Positions 51,637 to 61,310 of a DNA stretch of 64,000 nucleotides are shown piece after piece. This DNA comes from Geobacillus thermocatenulatus (GTDB lineage Bacteria; Bacillota; Bacilli; Bacillales; Anoxybacillaceae). The notes under the pieces are model-generated. The model searched no databases. It saw only the letters and a list, made by a program, of their open reading frames with translations, and was not told where the DNA came from. The stretch's first letter is position 1; every line of letters starts with the position of its first letter. The stretch lies in assembly GCF_002217655.1 (NCBI RefSeq), contig NZ_NEWK01000001.1, forward strand, positions 258,001-322,000. Direction: 5' to 3'. Position numbers and translations under genes: made by a program.

Positions 51637-52500
51637 TTGATTCGATTCCAATATATTGAGAGCGGAGGGGAACGTTTGGCCGTTTCGATTCACAATCCAG
51701 CTATGTCCGTTGATCATGATGATTTACCTGTTGTCGTCATTTGCCATGGGTTTATCGGCACGAGGGTCGGCGTCGATCGATTGTTTGTCCAAGCGGCGGA
51801 ACGATTTGCGTCGGCGGGAATCGGAGTCGTCCGTTTTGATTATGTTGGTTGTGGGGAGAGCAGTGGAGAATATGGAAACAACCGATTTGATGATTTCGTT
51901 CGGCAAACGAGAGATGTCATTCATACAGTCGCGCAATTTCCATCGTTCCAGCGCCGGCCGCTTGTGCTTTTGGGCCATAGTTTGGGAGGAGCAGTGGCGA
52001 CGGTCACCGCGGCATTGGATCGGCGAGTCGAACGCTTGGTGCTTTGGGCGCCTGTGGCCTATCCCTATCAAGATATCGTCCGCATTGCCACACAGGGGCG
52101 AGGGCAAGTTGAGGAAGAAACGGTGGAGCACCGCGGATATGTATTTCCCCCTTCCTTTTTTGCATCGCTTGCTTATGCGAATCCGCTGAAGTCGGCAGAA
52201 CAGTTTTCGGGTGATGTTCTGTTGGTTCATGGCACGGCTGATCGCGATATTCCTGTCGCATATGCGGATGTATATCGGGAGGCGTTTGGAAAACGGCGTG
52301 ATTCACGATTTCTGAGCCATGTCATCCCAGAAGCCGACCATACGTTTTCCTCGATCTCGGCAAGGTGCCAACTATTCGACATCACGGCTGATTGGCTTTC
52401 TCAACGTCCAAATCGTGAGCAGGAGGGAGAACAGAATGACCAAGGCCAAACGTTGGCCGAAACAGGCCATTTTTCATTAAAGACGGGACAAAACATGTAA
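51637..52500 (+). CDS. alpha/beta hydrolase (S33/esterase type)
   Basis: 287 residues. Nucleophile elbow GHSLGGAVATV with Ser near 118, oxyanion-hole region VVICHGFIGTRVG, acid in HGTADRDIPV and catalytic His in EADHTFSS. Resembles cinnamoyl-esterase/serine aminopeptidase-like hydrolases. No signal peptide. TTG start behind GGGGGAGAG. Substrate unknown. Confidence 0.85.
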   Translation: MIRFQYIESGGERLAVSIHNPAMSVDHDDLPVVVICHGFIGTRVGVDRLFVQAAERFASAGIGVVRFDYVGCGESSGEYGNNRFDDFVRQTRDVIHTVAQFPSFQRRPLVLLGHSLGGAVATVTAALDRRVERLVLWAPVAYPYQDIVRIATQGRGQVEEETVEHRGYVFPPSFFASLAYANPLKSAEQFSGDVLLVHGTADRDIPVAYADVYREAFGKRRDSRFLSHVIPEADHTFSSISARCQLFDITADWLSQRPNREQEGEQNDQGQTLAETGHFSLKTGQNM

Positions 52501-52509
52501 ACATGGCGA

Positions 52510-52555
52510 GGGGTGATCGAAAACGAGCATGCGTTTTTCGATCACCCCTTCTTTC
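52510..52555 (+). terminator. terminator between hydrolase and sulfur cluster
   Basis: GGGGTGATCGAAAA pairs with TTTTCGATCACCCC, followed by TTCTTTC; lies between convergent genes. Confidence 0.8.
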
Positions 52556-52571
52556 ATGAACCGATGGAGTA

Positions 52572-53966
52572 TCATGAGCTCTTTGTCCGAACTCCAATGG
52601 AACGGAAAGCGGCAGCGGGATGGTGGCTAGGCAACCGCGCTCCGCCCCCGAACAGCTTCTCCCGCATGGTTCCGGGGGTGTAGGCGGTTTTGTATAAACC
52701 GCGTCGTTGCAGGATGGGAACAACATATTCAATAAAATCGTCCAAATCCTTGGGTGTGACGAGGTGGGTGAGATTGAATCCATTCACCCCCGAGCGTCGG
52801 GCCCGTTCTTCAATCGCATCAGCGACTTGTGTCGGGTTTCCAATGATGACGGACTCTCGTGTCAGCGTTCCGGCTTTTTGTAACGCCTCGCCGATCGTGA
52901 GCCGCTTTGCGGCGTCTTTTGTTAACGAAGCGGCTTTGTAATGTCCGTGATCCGTGGTGCGGAACAAAAACGGTTCATCGGAGGGCTTTGTTTCATATTC
53001 AGCCAAGTCATAGCCGCTCGCCCCGCTGAATTGGGCTTTGGCGGCATCGGCGCTCCAAAGGCGGCGCAATTGTTCAAATTTGGCTTCCGCCTCCTCTGAC
53101 GTTTTGCCCACGATGACGGTTAAAAAGGTGAAAAATTTGAGTTGCTCGGGATCACGCCCGTATTGTTCCGCTTGGCGGCGAATGTCTTCGATGTAGGCTT
53201 GCAATCGTTCGGGAGACGGAGCGCCGACGAACACACATTCCGCATGTTTGGCTGCGAATGCCCTCCCACGTTCGGATGAACCAGCTTGGTACAACACAGG
53301 TGTGCGTTGTGGGGAAGGCTCGCATAAATGCGGACCTTCGACCGAGAAGAAAGCACCGCAGTGGTGGATTGGATGAATTTTAGCCGGATCAATGAGCATT
53401 CCTGCTCCCCGGTCTTCGACAAAGGCGTCCTCTTCCCAGCTTCCTTCCCACAACTTATACGTTACTTCCAAAAACTCATCCGCGATCTCATACCGCTGAT
53501 CATGAGCGATCATTCTCTCCAATCCAAAGTTTTTGGCCGCATTGGGCAAATACGAGGTGACGATATTCCACGCCATGCGGCCATCTGTCAGATGGTCAAG
53601 CGTGGAAAATCGCCTGGCGATATGAAACGGATGTTCATAAGTCGTGCTTGCCGTTAATACGAACGAAAGATGATTAGTGACGCTTGCCATAACAGGAATG
53701 ACCAAGGAAGCATCGTTTAATGGAAACTGCATTCCATCACGAATCGATGGGGCTGGGCTTTGGCGATAAGTGTCGTATACCCCGAGAACATCAGCGAAAA
53801 AAACAGCGTCAAACAGCCCGGCTTCCAGCCGCTTCGCCATTTCCACCCAGTAGTAAAGTTCTTTGTAGCGGCGGTGTCGTTCGCTGTCGGGATGTTTCCA
53901 TAGACCATGGGCGTTGTGCATTGCACTTGCCATCTCAAAGGCATTGAATAGTAAAGGACGATCCAT
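52572..53966 (-). CDS. LLM flavin-dependent monooxygenase, LadA/NtaA type
   Basis: 464 residues, FMNH2-dependent TIM-barrel monooxygenase of the SsuD/LadA/NtaA superfamily. NAFEMASAMHNAHGLWKHP, FADVLGVYDTYRQS, STTYEHPFHIARRFSTLDHL, CEPSPQRTPVLYQAGSSERG and KHAECVFVG agree block by block with the long-chain alkane monooxygenase LadA of G. thermodenitrificans as I remember it. Here it is the last gene of a sulfur-uptake unit, so an organosulfur substrate is more likely than an alkane. ATG 53966 after GGAGGAG. Confidence 0.85.
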   Translation of the reverse strand: MDRPLLFNAFEMASAMHNAHGLWKHPDSERHRRYKELYYWVEMAKRLEAGLFDAVFFADVLGVYDTYRQSPAPSIRDGMQFPLNDASLVIPVMASVTNHLSFVLTASTTYEHPFHIARRFSTLDHLTDGRMAWNIVTSYLPNAAKNFGLERMIAHDQRYEIADEFLEVTYKLWEGSWEEDAFVEDRGAGMLIDPAKIHPIHHCGAFFSVEGPHLCEPSPQRTPVLYQAGSSERGRAFAAKHAECVFVGAPSPERLQAYIEDIRRQAEQYGRDPEQLKFFTFLTVIVGKTSEEAEAKFEQLRRLWSADAAKAQFSGASGYDLAEYETKPSDEPFLFRTTDHGHYKAASLTKDAAKRLTIGEALQKAGTLTRESVIIGNPTQVADAIEERARRSGVNGFNLTHLVTPKDLDDFIEYVVPILQRRGLYKTAYTPGTMREKLFGGGARLPSHHPAAAFRSIGVRTKSS

Positions 53967-54026
53967 GGGTCGTCTCCTCCTTTCCACATCGGCGGCTCGC
54001 TGCGGTGAGAGCCGCTGATGGGATGG

Positions 54027-54860
54027 TTACTGTTTTTTGAACCAATCAGGCCATACGTATCCTTTGTATTTTGGATCCTCTTTGATCAGTTTTGCAAATT
54101 CTTTCGATCGGTAGGCGGCGATCAAATCATTGACGAACGGTTTGTCTTTGTCTTCGGGACGGATAGTGACGACGATCAAATAGTAATCCGGTGTTTTTTC
54201 CAAGGCGACGGCTTCGGTTAATTTCAAGCCGGATGACAGGGCATAGTTGCCATTGATGAGCGCGTAGTCGACGTCCCCCAGCGCTCTTGGAAGCTGGGCC
54301 GGATCGAGCGGCTTGAGGACGACTTTTTTATAAAACTGGGCGATGTCATTCTCCGACGCTTTTGTCGGCTCCACGCCCGGTTTCAGTTTGAGAATGCCAA
54401 GCTGTTCGAGCATCGTTAATGCCCGCGCTTCATTGACGGGTTCATTCGGCAACGCGATCGTTGTGCCATCTTTGATTTCATCTAAAGAAGAATGTTTTTT
54501 AGAATACAAACCTATAGGAACAGTAGGAATAGAAATCAATGGATGCAACTGCATATGATGGGTGTGGGCAAAATTTTCTAAATACATTGAGTTTTGGAAG
54601 ACATTGACATCAATGGACTTTTGATGAAGTGCGATATTCGGCTGCACATAGTCATTGAATTCCACCAGTTTCACGTTGTATCCTTTTTTCTCTAAATACG
54701 GTTGAATCGCTTCCCGAATTTGATCGCTGTAGGGGCCGGCGGTGGCGCCGATCGTAATGGTTTTCTTTTCCTCTTGCGCCGAGGAAGAGGATGACGAGCA
54801 TCCTGCTGTGCCGGCTAGCAGCAATATGATGAGGGTGAATAAAAATGAAAGACGCTTCAT
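54027..54860 (-). CDS. metQ: methionine-type ABC transporter binding lipoprotein (NlpA/MetQ)
   Basis: 277 residues with a lipoprotein signal peptide (RLSFLFTLIILLLAGTAGC). NlpA motifs: VKLVEFNDYVQPNIALHQKS, DVNVFQNSMYLENF, TTIALPNEPVNEARALTML, and GNYALSSGL. It binds methionine or a related sulfur compound at the cell surface and works with the following metI and metN (transcribed metN-metI-metQ). Its neighbours suggest the true ligand may be an organosulfur compound. Confidence 0.9.
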   Translation of the reverse strand: MKRLSFLFTLIILLLAGTAGCSSSSSSAQEEKKTITIGATAGPYSDQIREAIQPYLEKKGYNVKLVEFNDYVQPNIALHQKSIDVNVFQNSMYLENFAHTHHMQLHPLISIPTVPIGLYSKKHSSLDEIKDGTTIALPNEPVNEARALTMLEQLGILKLKPGVEPTKASENDIAQFYKKVVLKPLDPAQLPRALGDVDYALINGNYALSSGLKLTEAVALEKTPDYYLIVVTIRPEDKDKPFVNDLIAAYRSKEFAKLIKEDPKYKGYVWPDWFKKQ

Positions 54861-54926
54861 CAGACCAATCCTCCTTTGGAAATCAGGTTTGAAGCATGTC
54901 TATAGCGTGCAGCGTCCAGACGGCGC

Positions 54927-55583
54927 TTACCGCTTATCCATCCAGCGGGCGACGGAATCGCCGGCCAATTGGACGATTTGCACTAAGCAGAGAAGAACGA
55001 TAATCGTTGTGATCATGACGGTGTTGTCGTATCGATAATACCCAAAGCGAATGGCTAGATCCCCCACACCTCCGCCTCCGACGATGCCGGCCATCGCGGA
55101 GTAGCTGATCAAGCTGATGGCTGTAATCGTCAGTCCGTGGATGATGCCAGGAAGCGCATCGGATAAAAGGACGTCTTTGATGATCATCCATGGAGTAGCT
55201 CCGACAGCAGTGGCCGCTTCAATCACCCCCTTATCCACTTCCCGCAAAGAAGTTTCGACGATGCGGGCAAAAAATGGGGTGGCGGCCACGGACAGCGAGA
55301 CGGCCGCCGCTGTTGGCCCAATCGTTGTGCCGACCAGCAGTTTTGTCAGCGGCAGCAAGGCGACTAGCAAAATGATAAAGGGAATCGAACGCACCATATT
55401 GACAAGAAATCCTAAAACGGTTTGCAGTGGCTTATTTTCCCAAAACAGGCCGCGGTCGGTGACGAATAAGAGTACACCAAGCGGCAGACCGGCGATGATG
55501 GCTGCCAACAAAGCAATGCCCACCATGTACAACGTATCCCAAAACGCTTTGATGAGTTCTGGAATCAATGTATCAAGCGGCAC
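54927..55583 (-). CDS. metI: methionine-type ABC transporter permease
   Basis: 218 residues, five helices. GLPLGVLLFVTDRG, NMVRSIPFIILLVALLPLTK and the EAA loop VIEAATAVGATPWMIIKDVL are typical of MetI. Overlaps metN by 11 bases. Confidence 0.93.
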   Translation of the reverse strand: MPLDTLIPELIKAFWDTLYMVGIALLAAIIAGLPLGVLLFVTDRGLFWENKPLQTVLGFLVNMVRSIPFIILLVALLPLTKLLVGTTIGPTAAAVSLSVAATPFFARIVETSLREVDKGVIEAATAVGATPWMIIKDVLLSDALPGIIHGLTITAISLISYSAMAGIVGGGGVGDLAIRFGYYRYDNTVMITTIIVLLCLVQIVQLAGDSVARWMDKR

Positions 55584-56586
55584 GATCGATCACCTCCACT
55601 CCTTTCGTCCGCTCCGCCACATAGTGGATGGCGCGTTCCACTTCTTCTTTCTCCCCGTTCAGTTCCAACAGCAGCACGCCAAGCGGCGTGTCATTGATAT
55701 ATTCAATTTTTCCGTGCAAAATATTGGCGCGCACGCGAAAGGTTTGAAGAGTGTCGGAGAGAATGGCTTGTTCAGCGGCCGGACCTTGAAACAAGACTCT
55801 TACCAATGTACCGCTTCGTGCTTGCCACAACCGCTCAGGCACGTCTAAGCGCAATATGTGTTCGACAAATGATCGTGTTAATGGATGCTGCGGCTGGGTG
55901 AACAAATCGTACACGCGCCCGATTTCGACAATTTGGCCGTTTTGCATGACGGCGACGCGGTCGCAAATCTCTTTAATGACTTCCATCTCATGTGTAATCA
56001 CGACGACGGTAATGCCGAGCTCCCGGTTGATTTGCTTGAGAAGCTGCAAAATGGAAGAGGTTGTGGCTGGATCGAGAGCCGATGTGGCCTCATCGCACAA
56101 TAGAACAGATGGATTGTTGGCCAAGGCGCGGGCGATGCCGACGCGTTGTTTTTGGCCCCCGCTTAATTGAGACGGATAAGCGTCCCGTTTATCAGACAAT
56201 CCGACCAGCTCGAGCAATTCATGGACACGAGCCTCGATTTCAGCTCTTGTTTTGCCTGCTGCTTTCAAGGCGAAGGCAATGTTTTCAAACACCGTTTTGG
56301 ATCGGATTAAGCAAAATTGCTGAAAAATCATTCCGATTTTCAACCGCGCTTCACGCAAGGCTTCTCCGGACAAGGAAGTGATGTCCGTGCCCTCTACAAT
56401 GATGCGGCCGGATGTGGGGCGTTCCAACAAATTGATGCACCGGAGCAAGGTGCTTTTTCCCGCTCCGCTATGGCCGATAATGCCGAAGATTTCCCCACTT
56501 TCGATCTGCAAGGACACATGGTCGACGCCGACCACTTTCGTACGATGGAGGGTGTAGATTTTGGTCACTTGTTGAATGTCAATCAT
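55573..56586 (-). CDS. metN: methionine-type ABC transporter ATPase
   Basis: 337 residues. ABC domain with Walker A GHSGAGKSTLLR, signature LSGGQKQRVGIA, Walker B VLLCDEATSALD, and the C-terminal NIL ligand-sensing domain (residues about 260-335) that inhibits transport when methionine is plentiful. ATG 56586 follows GGAGG. Confidence 0.94.
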   Translation of the reverse strand: MIDIQQVTKIYTLHRTKVVGVDHVSLQIESGEIFGIIGHSGAGKSTLLRCINLLERPTSGRIIVEGTDITSLSGEALREARLKIGMIFQQFCLIRSKTVFENIAFALKAAGKTRAEIEARVHELLELVGLSDKRDAYPSQLSGGQKQRVGIARALANNPSVLLCDEATSALDPATTSSILQLLKQINRELGITVVVITHEMEVIKEICDRVAVMQNGQIVEIGRVYDLFTQPQHPLTRSFVEHILRLDVPERLWQARSGTLVRVLFQGPAAEQAILSDTLQTFRVRANILHGKIEYINDTPLGVLLLELNGEKEEVERAIHYVAERTKGVEVIDRAA

Positions 56587-56599
56587 GCCGTTCCTCCTT

Positions 56600-57847
56600 T
56601 CAACGAACGGGTGATGGATGGTTGCCGGTGTTGTGAACGATTGCAGCGCCATTCGGAATGGCATGCGATGCAAACAATTCTACGACCGCATCTTCCATCG
56701 GTGGATTGTGCAACCCCGCCCGCACATCACGATAGTATTGTTGCAGCGGATTGGAGCGTTGCAAACTTTTCGCTCCGGCGATGCGCATGGCTAAATCGAC
56801 GACACGGTTGGCGCTGTTTAACGCAATGTATTTGGCTAATGCTAATTCTCGGTCCATGGCTGAACGTTTTTCTGGAATGGCGTCCCATCTTTCGGCGGTA
56901 AAATAAAGCACGTGACGGGCTTTCCACAGTTCCATGTCCATTTCCGCTATTTTCTGTCGAACATGCGGCAGATGAATGATCGGTTCGGATACGCTGTTCG
57001 GCTGATAGTGCGAAGCAAACGAAATGGCGTAATTTCGGGCTGCGATGGCAGCCCCTAAGTAGCAGGCGGGAATGTGCAAAAGCCAAGCACGGCTCCCCCC
57101 GCCTTTGACGAACTCTAATTGATCGAGTTCGACTAACGCATCGGCAGGCAGTTCGACATGGTCGAAAATGACGTCATCGCTTCGTGTCCCCCGCATGGCG
57201 ATCATGTCCCACGTTTTTTCAATGCGAATCCCGCTGCTTCGATGATCGACGAGGAAAAACCCGACTTTCCCCGTATCGGCAATGACGGCTGTGACCAATG
57301 AGTAGTCCAACGCTTCCGCCATGGAGGCAAATGATTTTCTCCCCGTCAGAATCCATTTGCCATCGCGTTTCACGGCGGTTGTAATCGGTTTTCCTCCTCG
57401 AGTCGGGCTTCCTGTTGCTTCTTCAGTGGCAAGTCGATTGATGACGGCTTTTCGTTTCACAATTTCCTCGCAAAGCCACGCAAACGTGCGCGCATTCCAT
57501 GTGCGGCGTTCCCGAATATCGTACACAAGACCTAAATGCCAGCCTGCGCACAATCCGGTGGAAGCATCGCCTTGGCTTAGGCGCTCTTGCACGAGGATCA
57601 GTTCGTATAAAGACAATGATTGTCCTCCATATTCTTCTGGAACGGTTAGGGCTAAATAATGGGTCTCTTTCAAAAGCTGGAAATGTTCAAATGGGAACGC
57701 TCCTTCCTCATCGATGTGCCGCATGTTCGGACGGAATTGTTCCGCAAGCATAGAGGCTTGCTGCAACAGTTGTTCGTGGCGTTCTGTTTTGACAAACAAT
57801 CGGGACAAATCATTCGCTAAGTTGGGAATCAGATCAGGAAACACCAA
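56600..57847 (-). CDS. acyl-CoA dehydrogenase-like flavin monooxygenase (SfnB/DszC type)
   Basis: 415 residues of the acyl-CoA dehydrogenase fold: N-terminal helices, LALTVPEEYGGQSLSLYELI, flavin-binding middle domain (ATEEATGSPTRGGKPITTAV, DMIAMRGTRSDDVIFDHVEL) and the C-terminal helical domain. The usual catalytic glutamate of true dehydrogenases is not apparent. In sulfur-scavenging loci such proteins (SfnB, DszC) are FMNH2-dependent oxygenases; this role is inferred from the neighbours. GTG start with AAGGAG, 13 bases after the LLM gene. Confidence 0.8.
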   Translation of the reverse strand: MVFPDLIPNLANDLSRLFVKTERHEQLLQQASMLAEQFRPNMRHIDEEGAFPFEHFQLLKETHYLALTVPEEYGGQSLSLYELILVQERLSQGDASTGLCAGWHLGLVYDIRERRTWNARTFAWLCEEIVKRKAVINRLATEEATGSPTRGGKPITTAVKRDGKWILTGRKSFASMAEALDYSLVTAVIADTGKVGFFLVDHRSSGIRIEKTWDMIAMRGTRSDDVIFDHVELPADALVELDQLEFVKGGGSRAWLLHIPACYLGAAIAARNYAISFASHYQPNSVSEPIIHLPHVRQKIAEMDMELWKARHVLYFTAERWDAIPEKRSAMDRELALAKYIALNSANRVVDLAMRIAGAKSLQRSNPLQQYYRDVRAGLHNPPMEDAVVELFASHAIPNGAAIVHNTGNHPSPVR

Positions 57848-57859
57848 TCAAATCACTCC

Positions 57860-59173
57860 TTATACACGGATCGGATTGGGCATGGGCAGTTCTAGATGGT
57901 CTCGCAATGTGGTTCCTTCATAGTCGCGGCGAAATAACCCGCGCTTTTGCAAAATCGGAATCACATGCTCGACAAACAGCAGCAGTCCATGCGGATAGTA
58001 CGGAAACATAAGATTAAACCCGTCCGCTGCCCCTTGGCGAAACCACTGTTCAAGTTGATCCGCTACTTGTTCAGGCGTTCCCATGATGGTAAAGTGCCCT
58101 CGCGCTCCGGCGATTCGCTCGTACAATTGGCGGATGGTCAAGCGTTCGCGGCGCGCTAGATCGATGATAAGCTGGCGCCGGCTTTGATTCCCGTTTGTTT
58201 CAGGAATGTCGTCGGGAAGCGGATCATCGAGTGAATAGCCTGAAAAGTCGATGCCCCCTAAGTAGTCGGATAAGAATGCCAACCCGACCTCCGGCTTGAT
58301 TAACGTTTGCAATTGTTCATATTGCTCTTGCGCTTCCCGTTCCGTTCGTCCGATGTAAGGCGCTACGCCCGGCATGATCAACAGATGGTCAGGATCGCGT
58401 CCGCTCCGTGCGGCTTCCTGTTTCACCGTTTGGTAAAAACGTTGGGCGTCAGCCAACGTCGATTGAGCAGTGAACACGACTTCCGCAACACGGGCGGCGA
58501 AACGGACGCCGTCTTTTGAAGAACCGGCTTGAATCAAGACGGGCTTTCCTTGCGGCGATCGCGACGAATTCAGCGGTCCGCGCACGGAAAAATAGGTTCC
58601 ACGGTAATGTAAGGGCCGCCATTTTTCCGTTTGCACGTAGATTCCCGTTGACGGATCACGAATCAGCGCTTCGTCATCCCAACTGTCCCACAACCCATTG
58701 ACGACATCGACGAATTCGCGCGCCCGCTCGTAGCGCAGGTGATGTTCCAAATGAGCGGTTTGGCTGAAATTGTATGCTTCTTCCTCATAATAAGACGTGA
58801 CGATATTCCAGGCGGCTCGCCCGCGGCTAATATGGTCGAGCGAGGAAAATTTCCGCGCGATGTGAAATGGCTCGTTGTATGTGGTCGAAGCTGTGCCGGC
58901 CAACCCGATCCGGCTGGTCACGGCTGCTAAAGCAGCGAGCAATGTGAACGGCTCGAGCCGGACGATCTCGGCAGGGTGAGACAACGGCTCAATGGCGAGC
59001 CCGTCGCTGACAAACAGCATGTCCAGCTTCCCTTGTTCCGCGATTTCCGCAAGACGGCGAAAAAACGCGAAATCTTCGCACCATTCCGGCCGCACATCGG
59101 GGTGCCGCCATGCGGCGATATGATGACCGACGCCCATGAGGAACAGTCCAAGCTTGATTTGTCGTCGTTTCAT
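57860..59173 (-). CDS. LLM flavin-dependent monooxygenase, NtaA/SnaA type
   Basis: 437 residues of the nitrilotriacetate/dimethyl-sulfide monooxygenase group. KLGLFLMGVGHHIAAWRHPD is the typical start; STTYNEPFHIARKFSSLDHI, SRSPQGKPVLIQAGSSKDG and the C-terminal GRDPDHLLIMPGVAPYIG region follow. Distinct from the LadA-like paralog at 52.6 kb. It probably oxygenates a sulfur compound, using FMNH2 made by SsuE. Confidence 0.86.
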   Translation of the reverse strand: MKRRQIKLGLFLMGVGHHIAAWRHPDVRPEWCEDFAFFRRLAEIAEQGKLDMLFVSDGLAIEPLSHPAEIVRLEPFTLLAALAAVTSRIGLAGTASTTYNEPFHIARKFSSLDHISRGRAAWNIVTSYYEEEAYNFSQTAHLEHHLRYERAREFVDVVNGLWDSWDDEALIRDPSTGIYVQTEKWRPLHYRGTYFSVRGPLNSSRSPQGKPVLIQAGSSKDGVRFAARVAEVVFTAQSTLADAQRFYQTVKQEAARSGRDPDHLLIMPGVAPYIGRTEREAQEQYEQLQTLIKPEVGLAFLSDYLGGIDFSGYSLDDPLPDDIPETNGNQSRRQLIIDLARRERLTIRQLYERIAGARGHFTIMGTPEQVADQLEQWFRQGAADGFNLMFPYYPHGLLLFVEHVIPILQKRGLFRRDYEGTTLRDHLELPMPNPIRV

Positions 59174-59187
59174 GTGGCTCAGCCCCT

Positions 59188-59717
59188 TTACTTGTTTGTT
59201 GGTTTCCAGACAACGTTTTCTATGGACACGTGTTTTTCAATGAAACCGATCGCGCGCAAGTCGTCTGCTTCTTGCTGCAAGTCGCGAACCGCTTGAGGGT
59301 CGATCCAGTAGACAGTAGATTGTCGTTTTTTCAACACGTGAATCCATGTGTCGACAGGCAAATTCGTGGCTTCATGAAGCAGCTGTGCAGCTTCTGTCGG
59401 ATCGCGGCGGATTTGTTCTCCTGACTTCTGCAATGCTTGGACGAATTGACGAACGATATCCGGATGGCTGTCCGTCATAGCAGGTGAGCTGAAATAAAAG
59501 GTGCGATAGGGAACGATGCCCGTTCCATCTTTTAATAATGTATGTCCTTTGCTTTCAGCTACGGATAAAAAAGGATCCCAGACAACCCATGCGTCGACTT
59601 CTCCTTTTTCTAAAGCCAAGCTGTATTGTGTGTTTGCTGTTTTTCATGGCTGCAGCCCGACAAAACCCATAAGAATAAGAAAAGCAACAATGTTGCCAGT
59701 CGACGGTTGCCTCTCAA
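59188..59717 (-). pseudogene. ssuA: aliphatic sulfonate-binding protein, internally deleted
   Basis: TTG 59717, after a G-rich ribosome site, starts a lipoprotein signal peptide (NRRLATLLLFLLFLWVLSGC). After about ten more residues the frame hits a stop, while in another frame the C-terminal half of an SsuA-type protein begins (LALEKGEVDAWVVWDPFLSV, then VRQFVQALQKSGEQIR to the stop at 59188). About 150 central residues are missing and the two parts are out of frame. It cannot make a functional receptor. No ssuB or ssuC is present here. Confidence 0.8.
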
Positions 59718-59732
59718 CTTCCGCCCCCCCTG

Positions 59733-60854
59733 TCAATGATGAAACAACTTCGCCTGCTGAAGCTTCTCCCGAACAAGCGGAATCACAGAGGCTCCCACTT
59801 GCTCAATCGTTTCCAAATGCGGAAACCCACGCAGCAATACATAATCAAAGCCAAGATCGATGAATTCAATAAGCCGGTCGGCAATTTGATCAGCGGTGCC
59901 GACAAGGGCGATGGAATTGCCCGACAACACTTGTGTGAGCCCGGCCCATAAGTTTGGGCCGATTTGGAAGCGCCGTTTTGCGCTTGTTTTCATCAATTCG
60001 TGCAGCCGCCTTGCGCCAACCGAATCGCCTTTTTCAATCAGTTCATCTTTTTTTTGCTTCGCCGATTCGGATAGATGGCTGACCAACGCATCCGCTCGTT
60101 CCCATGCTTCTTGTTCGGTTTCCCCCAGCACGACTTGAAAGGAGATGCTGTATCGGAGCGTTCGGCCGTAATCAGCTGCTTTTTGTTTCATTTCTTCGAT
60201 TCGCTCTTTCATTCGTTCGAATGTCTCTCCCCACATCATGTACACATCTGCCACTTGCGCCGCCACTTCCTTGGCGATGTCTGAGGCGCCTCCAAAATAG
60301 ATCGGCGGGCGCTGTGCCGGCTTAGGAAACAGCGAGGCGTTTTCAAGACGGTAAAACCGCCCCACGTGCGTGACGGAAGGGAGCGTAAACAGCTGTTTCA
60401 ACAAATGAATGTATTCTCTCGTCCGCTCATATCGCGCATCATGGTCAAGAAAGTCTCCTTCAGCGGCCAGTTCGACTGGCGAGCCCCCTGTGACAATATT
60501 GGGGAGAGCCCGGCCATTCGTCCAAAAATCAATGGTCGCCAATTGTTTGGCGAAAATCGCAGGGGAGGTGGCGCCAGGACGTACGGCGAACAGAAGGCGC
60601 AATTTCGTTGTTCTCGCCGCCAAATACGCAGCGATAGCCAATGAATCGAGGCAGCCTGCGCCGGTCGGCAGCAGCAGCGTGGAAAAGCCATACGTTTCCG
60701 CTGCTCTTGCAATTTTTTCAATATACTCGACTGTCGGCGGGCGTTCCGGGTTCTCATCTGTTCCGGTCCAGCTGTTCAACGCTGTCGAATTGTTGCCGAG
60801 TCCGACCCATGTGCTGTCCCCAGATGTGGGGGCCATTGTAATAAATTCGACCAT
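59733..60854 (-). CDS. ssuD: alkanesulfonate monooxygenase, FMNH2-dependent
   Basis: Cleaves alkanesulfonates to aldehyde and sulfite. 373 residues: GFSTLLLPTGAGCLDSLAIA, RLLFAVRPGATSPAIFAKQL, NIVTGGSPVELAAEGDFLDH, KPAQRPPIYFGGAS and RGFPHLETIEQVG are SsuD landmarks. Stands directly before the broken ssuA. ATG 60854 follows GGAGGAAAC. Reduced flavin would come from SsuE encoded at 62.4 kb. Confidence 0.92.
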   Translation of the reverse strand: MVEFITMAPTSGDSTWVGLGNNSTALNSWTGTDENPERPPTVEYIEKIARAAETYGFSTLLLPTGAGCLDSLAIAAYLAARTTKLRLLFAVRPGATSPAIFAKQLATIDFWTNGRALPNIVTGGSPVELAAEGDFLDHDARYERTREYIHLLKQLFTLPSVTHVGRFYRLENASLFPKPAQRPPIYFGGASDIAKEVAAQVADVYMMWGETFERMKERIEEMKQKAADYGRTLRYSISFQVVLGETEQEAWERADALVSHLSESAKQKKDELIEKGDSVGARRLHELMKTSAKRRFQIGPNLWAGLTQVLSGNSIALVGTADQIADRLIEFIDLGFDYVLLRGFPHLETIEQVGASVIPLVREKLQQAKLFHH

Positions 60855-60946
60855 CGTGTTTCCTCCTTATATGATTGGAATGGACGTGCATCGGGGGCAA
60901 GGTGCGCTTTTCTACATCATGCAGATGGGAGGAGCGCCCGTCGGCC

Positions 60947-61306
60947 TTAACTCGCCACAATTGTTTCTTTTGGAAGCTGATCGGTTGGGGAAAGCAATCC
61001 GCTTTGCCGTCGTTGTGCAAATTCTCGGAATGACGTCGGGCCTTCCAACAAATAAAATTGGATTCGTTGTTCGACCGCTTGGGCATAGGAACGCTCACAA
61101 AACGTATGGGGCGGAGAAGCAAAGGCTTCGGCTCCCTTTTCGGCAGCGAAACGGAGCACCGCGCTTCGGCGTCCCTCTTGCAGTTGTTTGGCGATGTTCG
61201 GATAGTCTTCATACGTTTGCGAATCCGTGTCATAAAGGCGAATGGTTGCTCCTTCCAGGGTGGGCACCACGCTCTCCTGTTCATCGATCACAAGAGCAAT
61301 GATCAT
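60947..61306 (-). CDS. NifX/NafY-like cofactor-binding domain protein
   Basis: 119 residues, MIIALVIDEQESVVPTLEGA, then IRLYDTDSQTYEDYPN and a region rich in alternating strands and helices resembling the dinitrogenase Fe-Mo cofactor (NifX/NifB C-terminal) domain. It is the first gene of the sulfur operon; in such loci this protein is found beside sulfonate genes without known function. ATG 61306 with GGAGGG. No cysteine pair that would bind a cluster is obvious, apart from one Cys in FCERSYAQAV. Confidence 0.65.
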   Translation of the reverse strand: MIIALVIDEQESVVPTLEGATIRLYDTDSQTYEDYPNIAKQLQEGRRSAVLRFAAEKGAEAFASPPHTFCERSYAQAVEQRIQFYLLEGPTSFREFAQRRQSGLLSPTDQLPKETIVAS

Positions 61307-61310
61307 CCAT

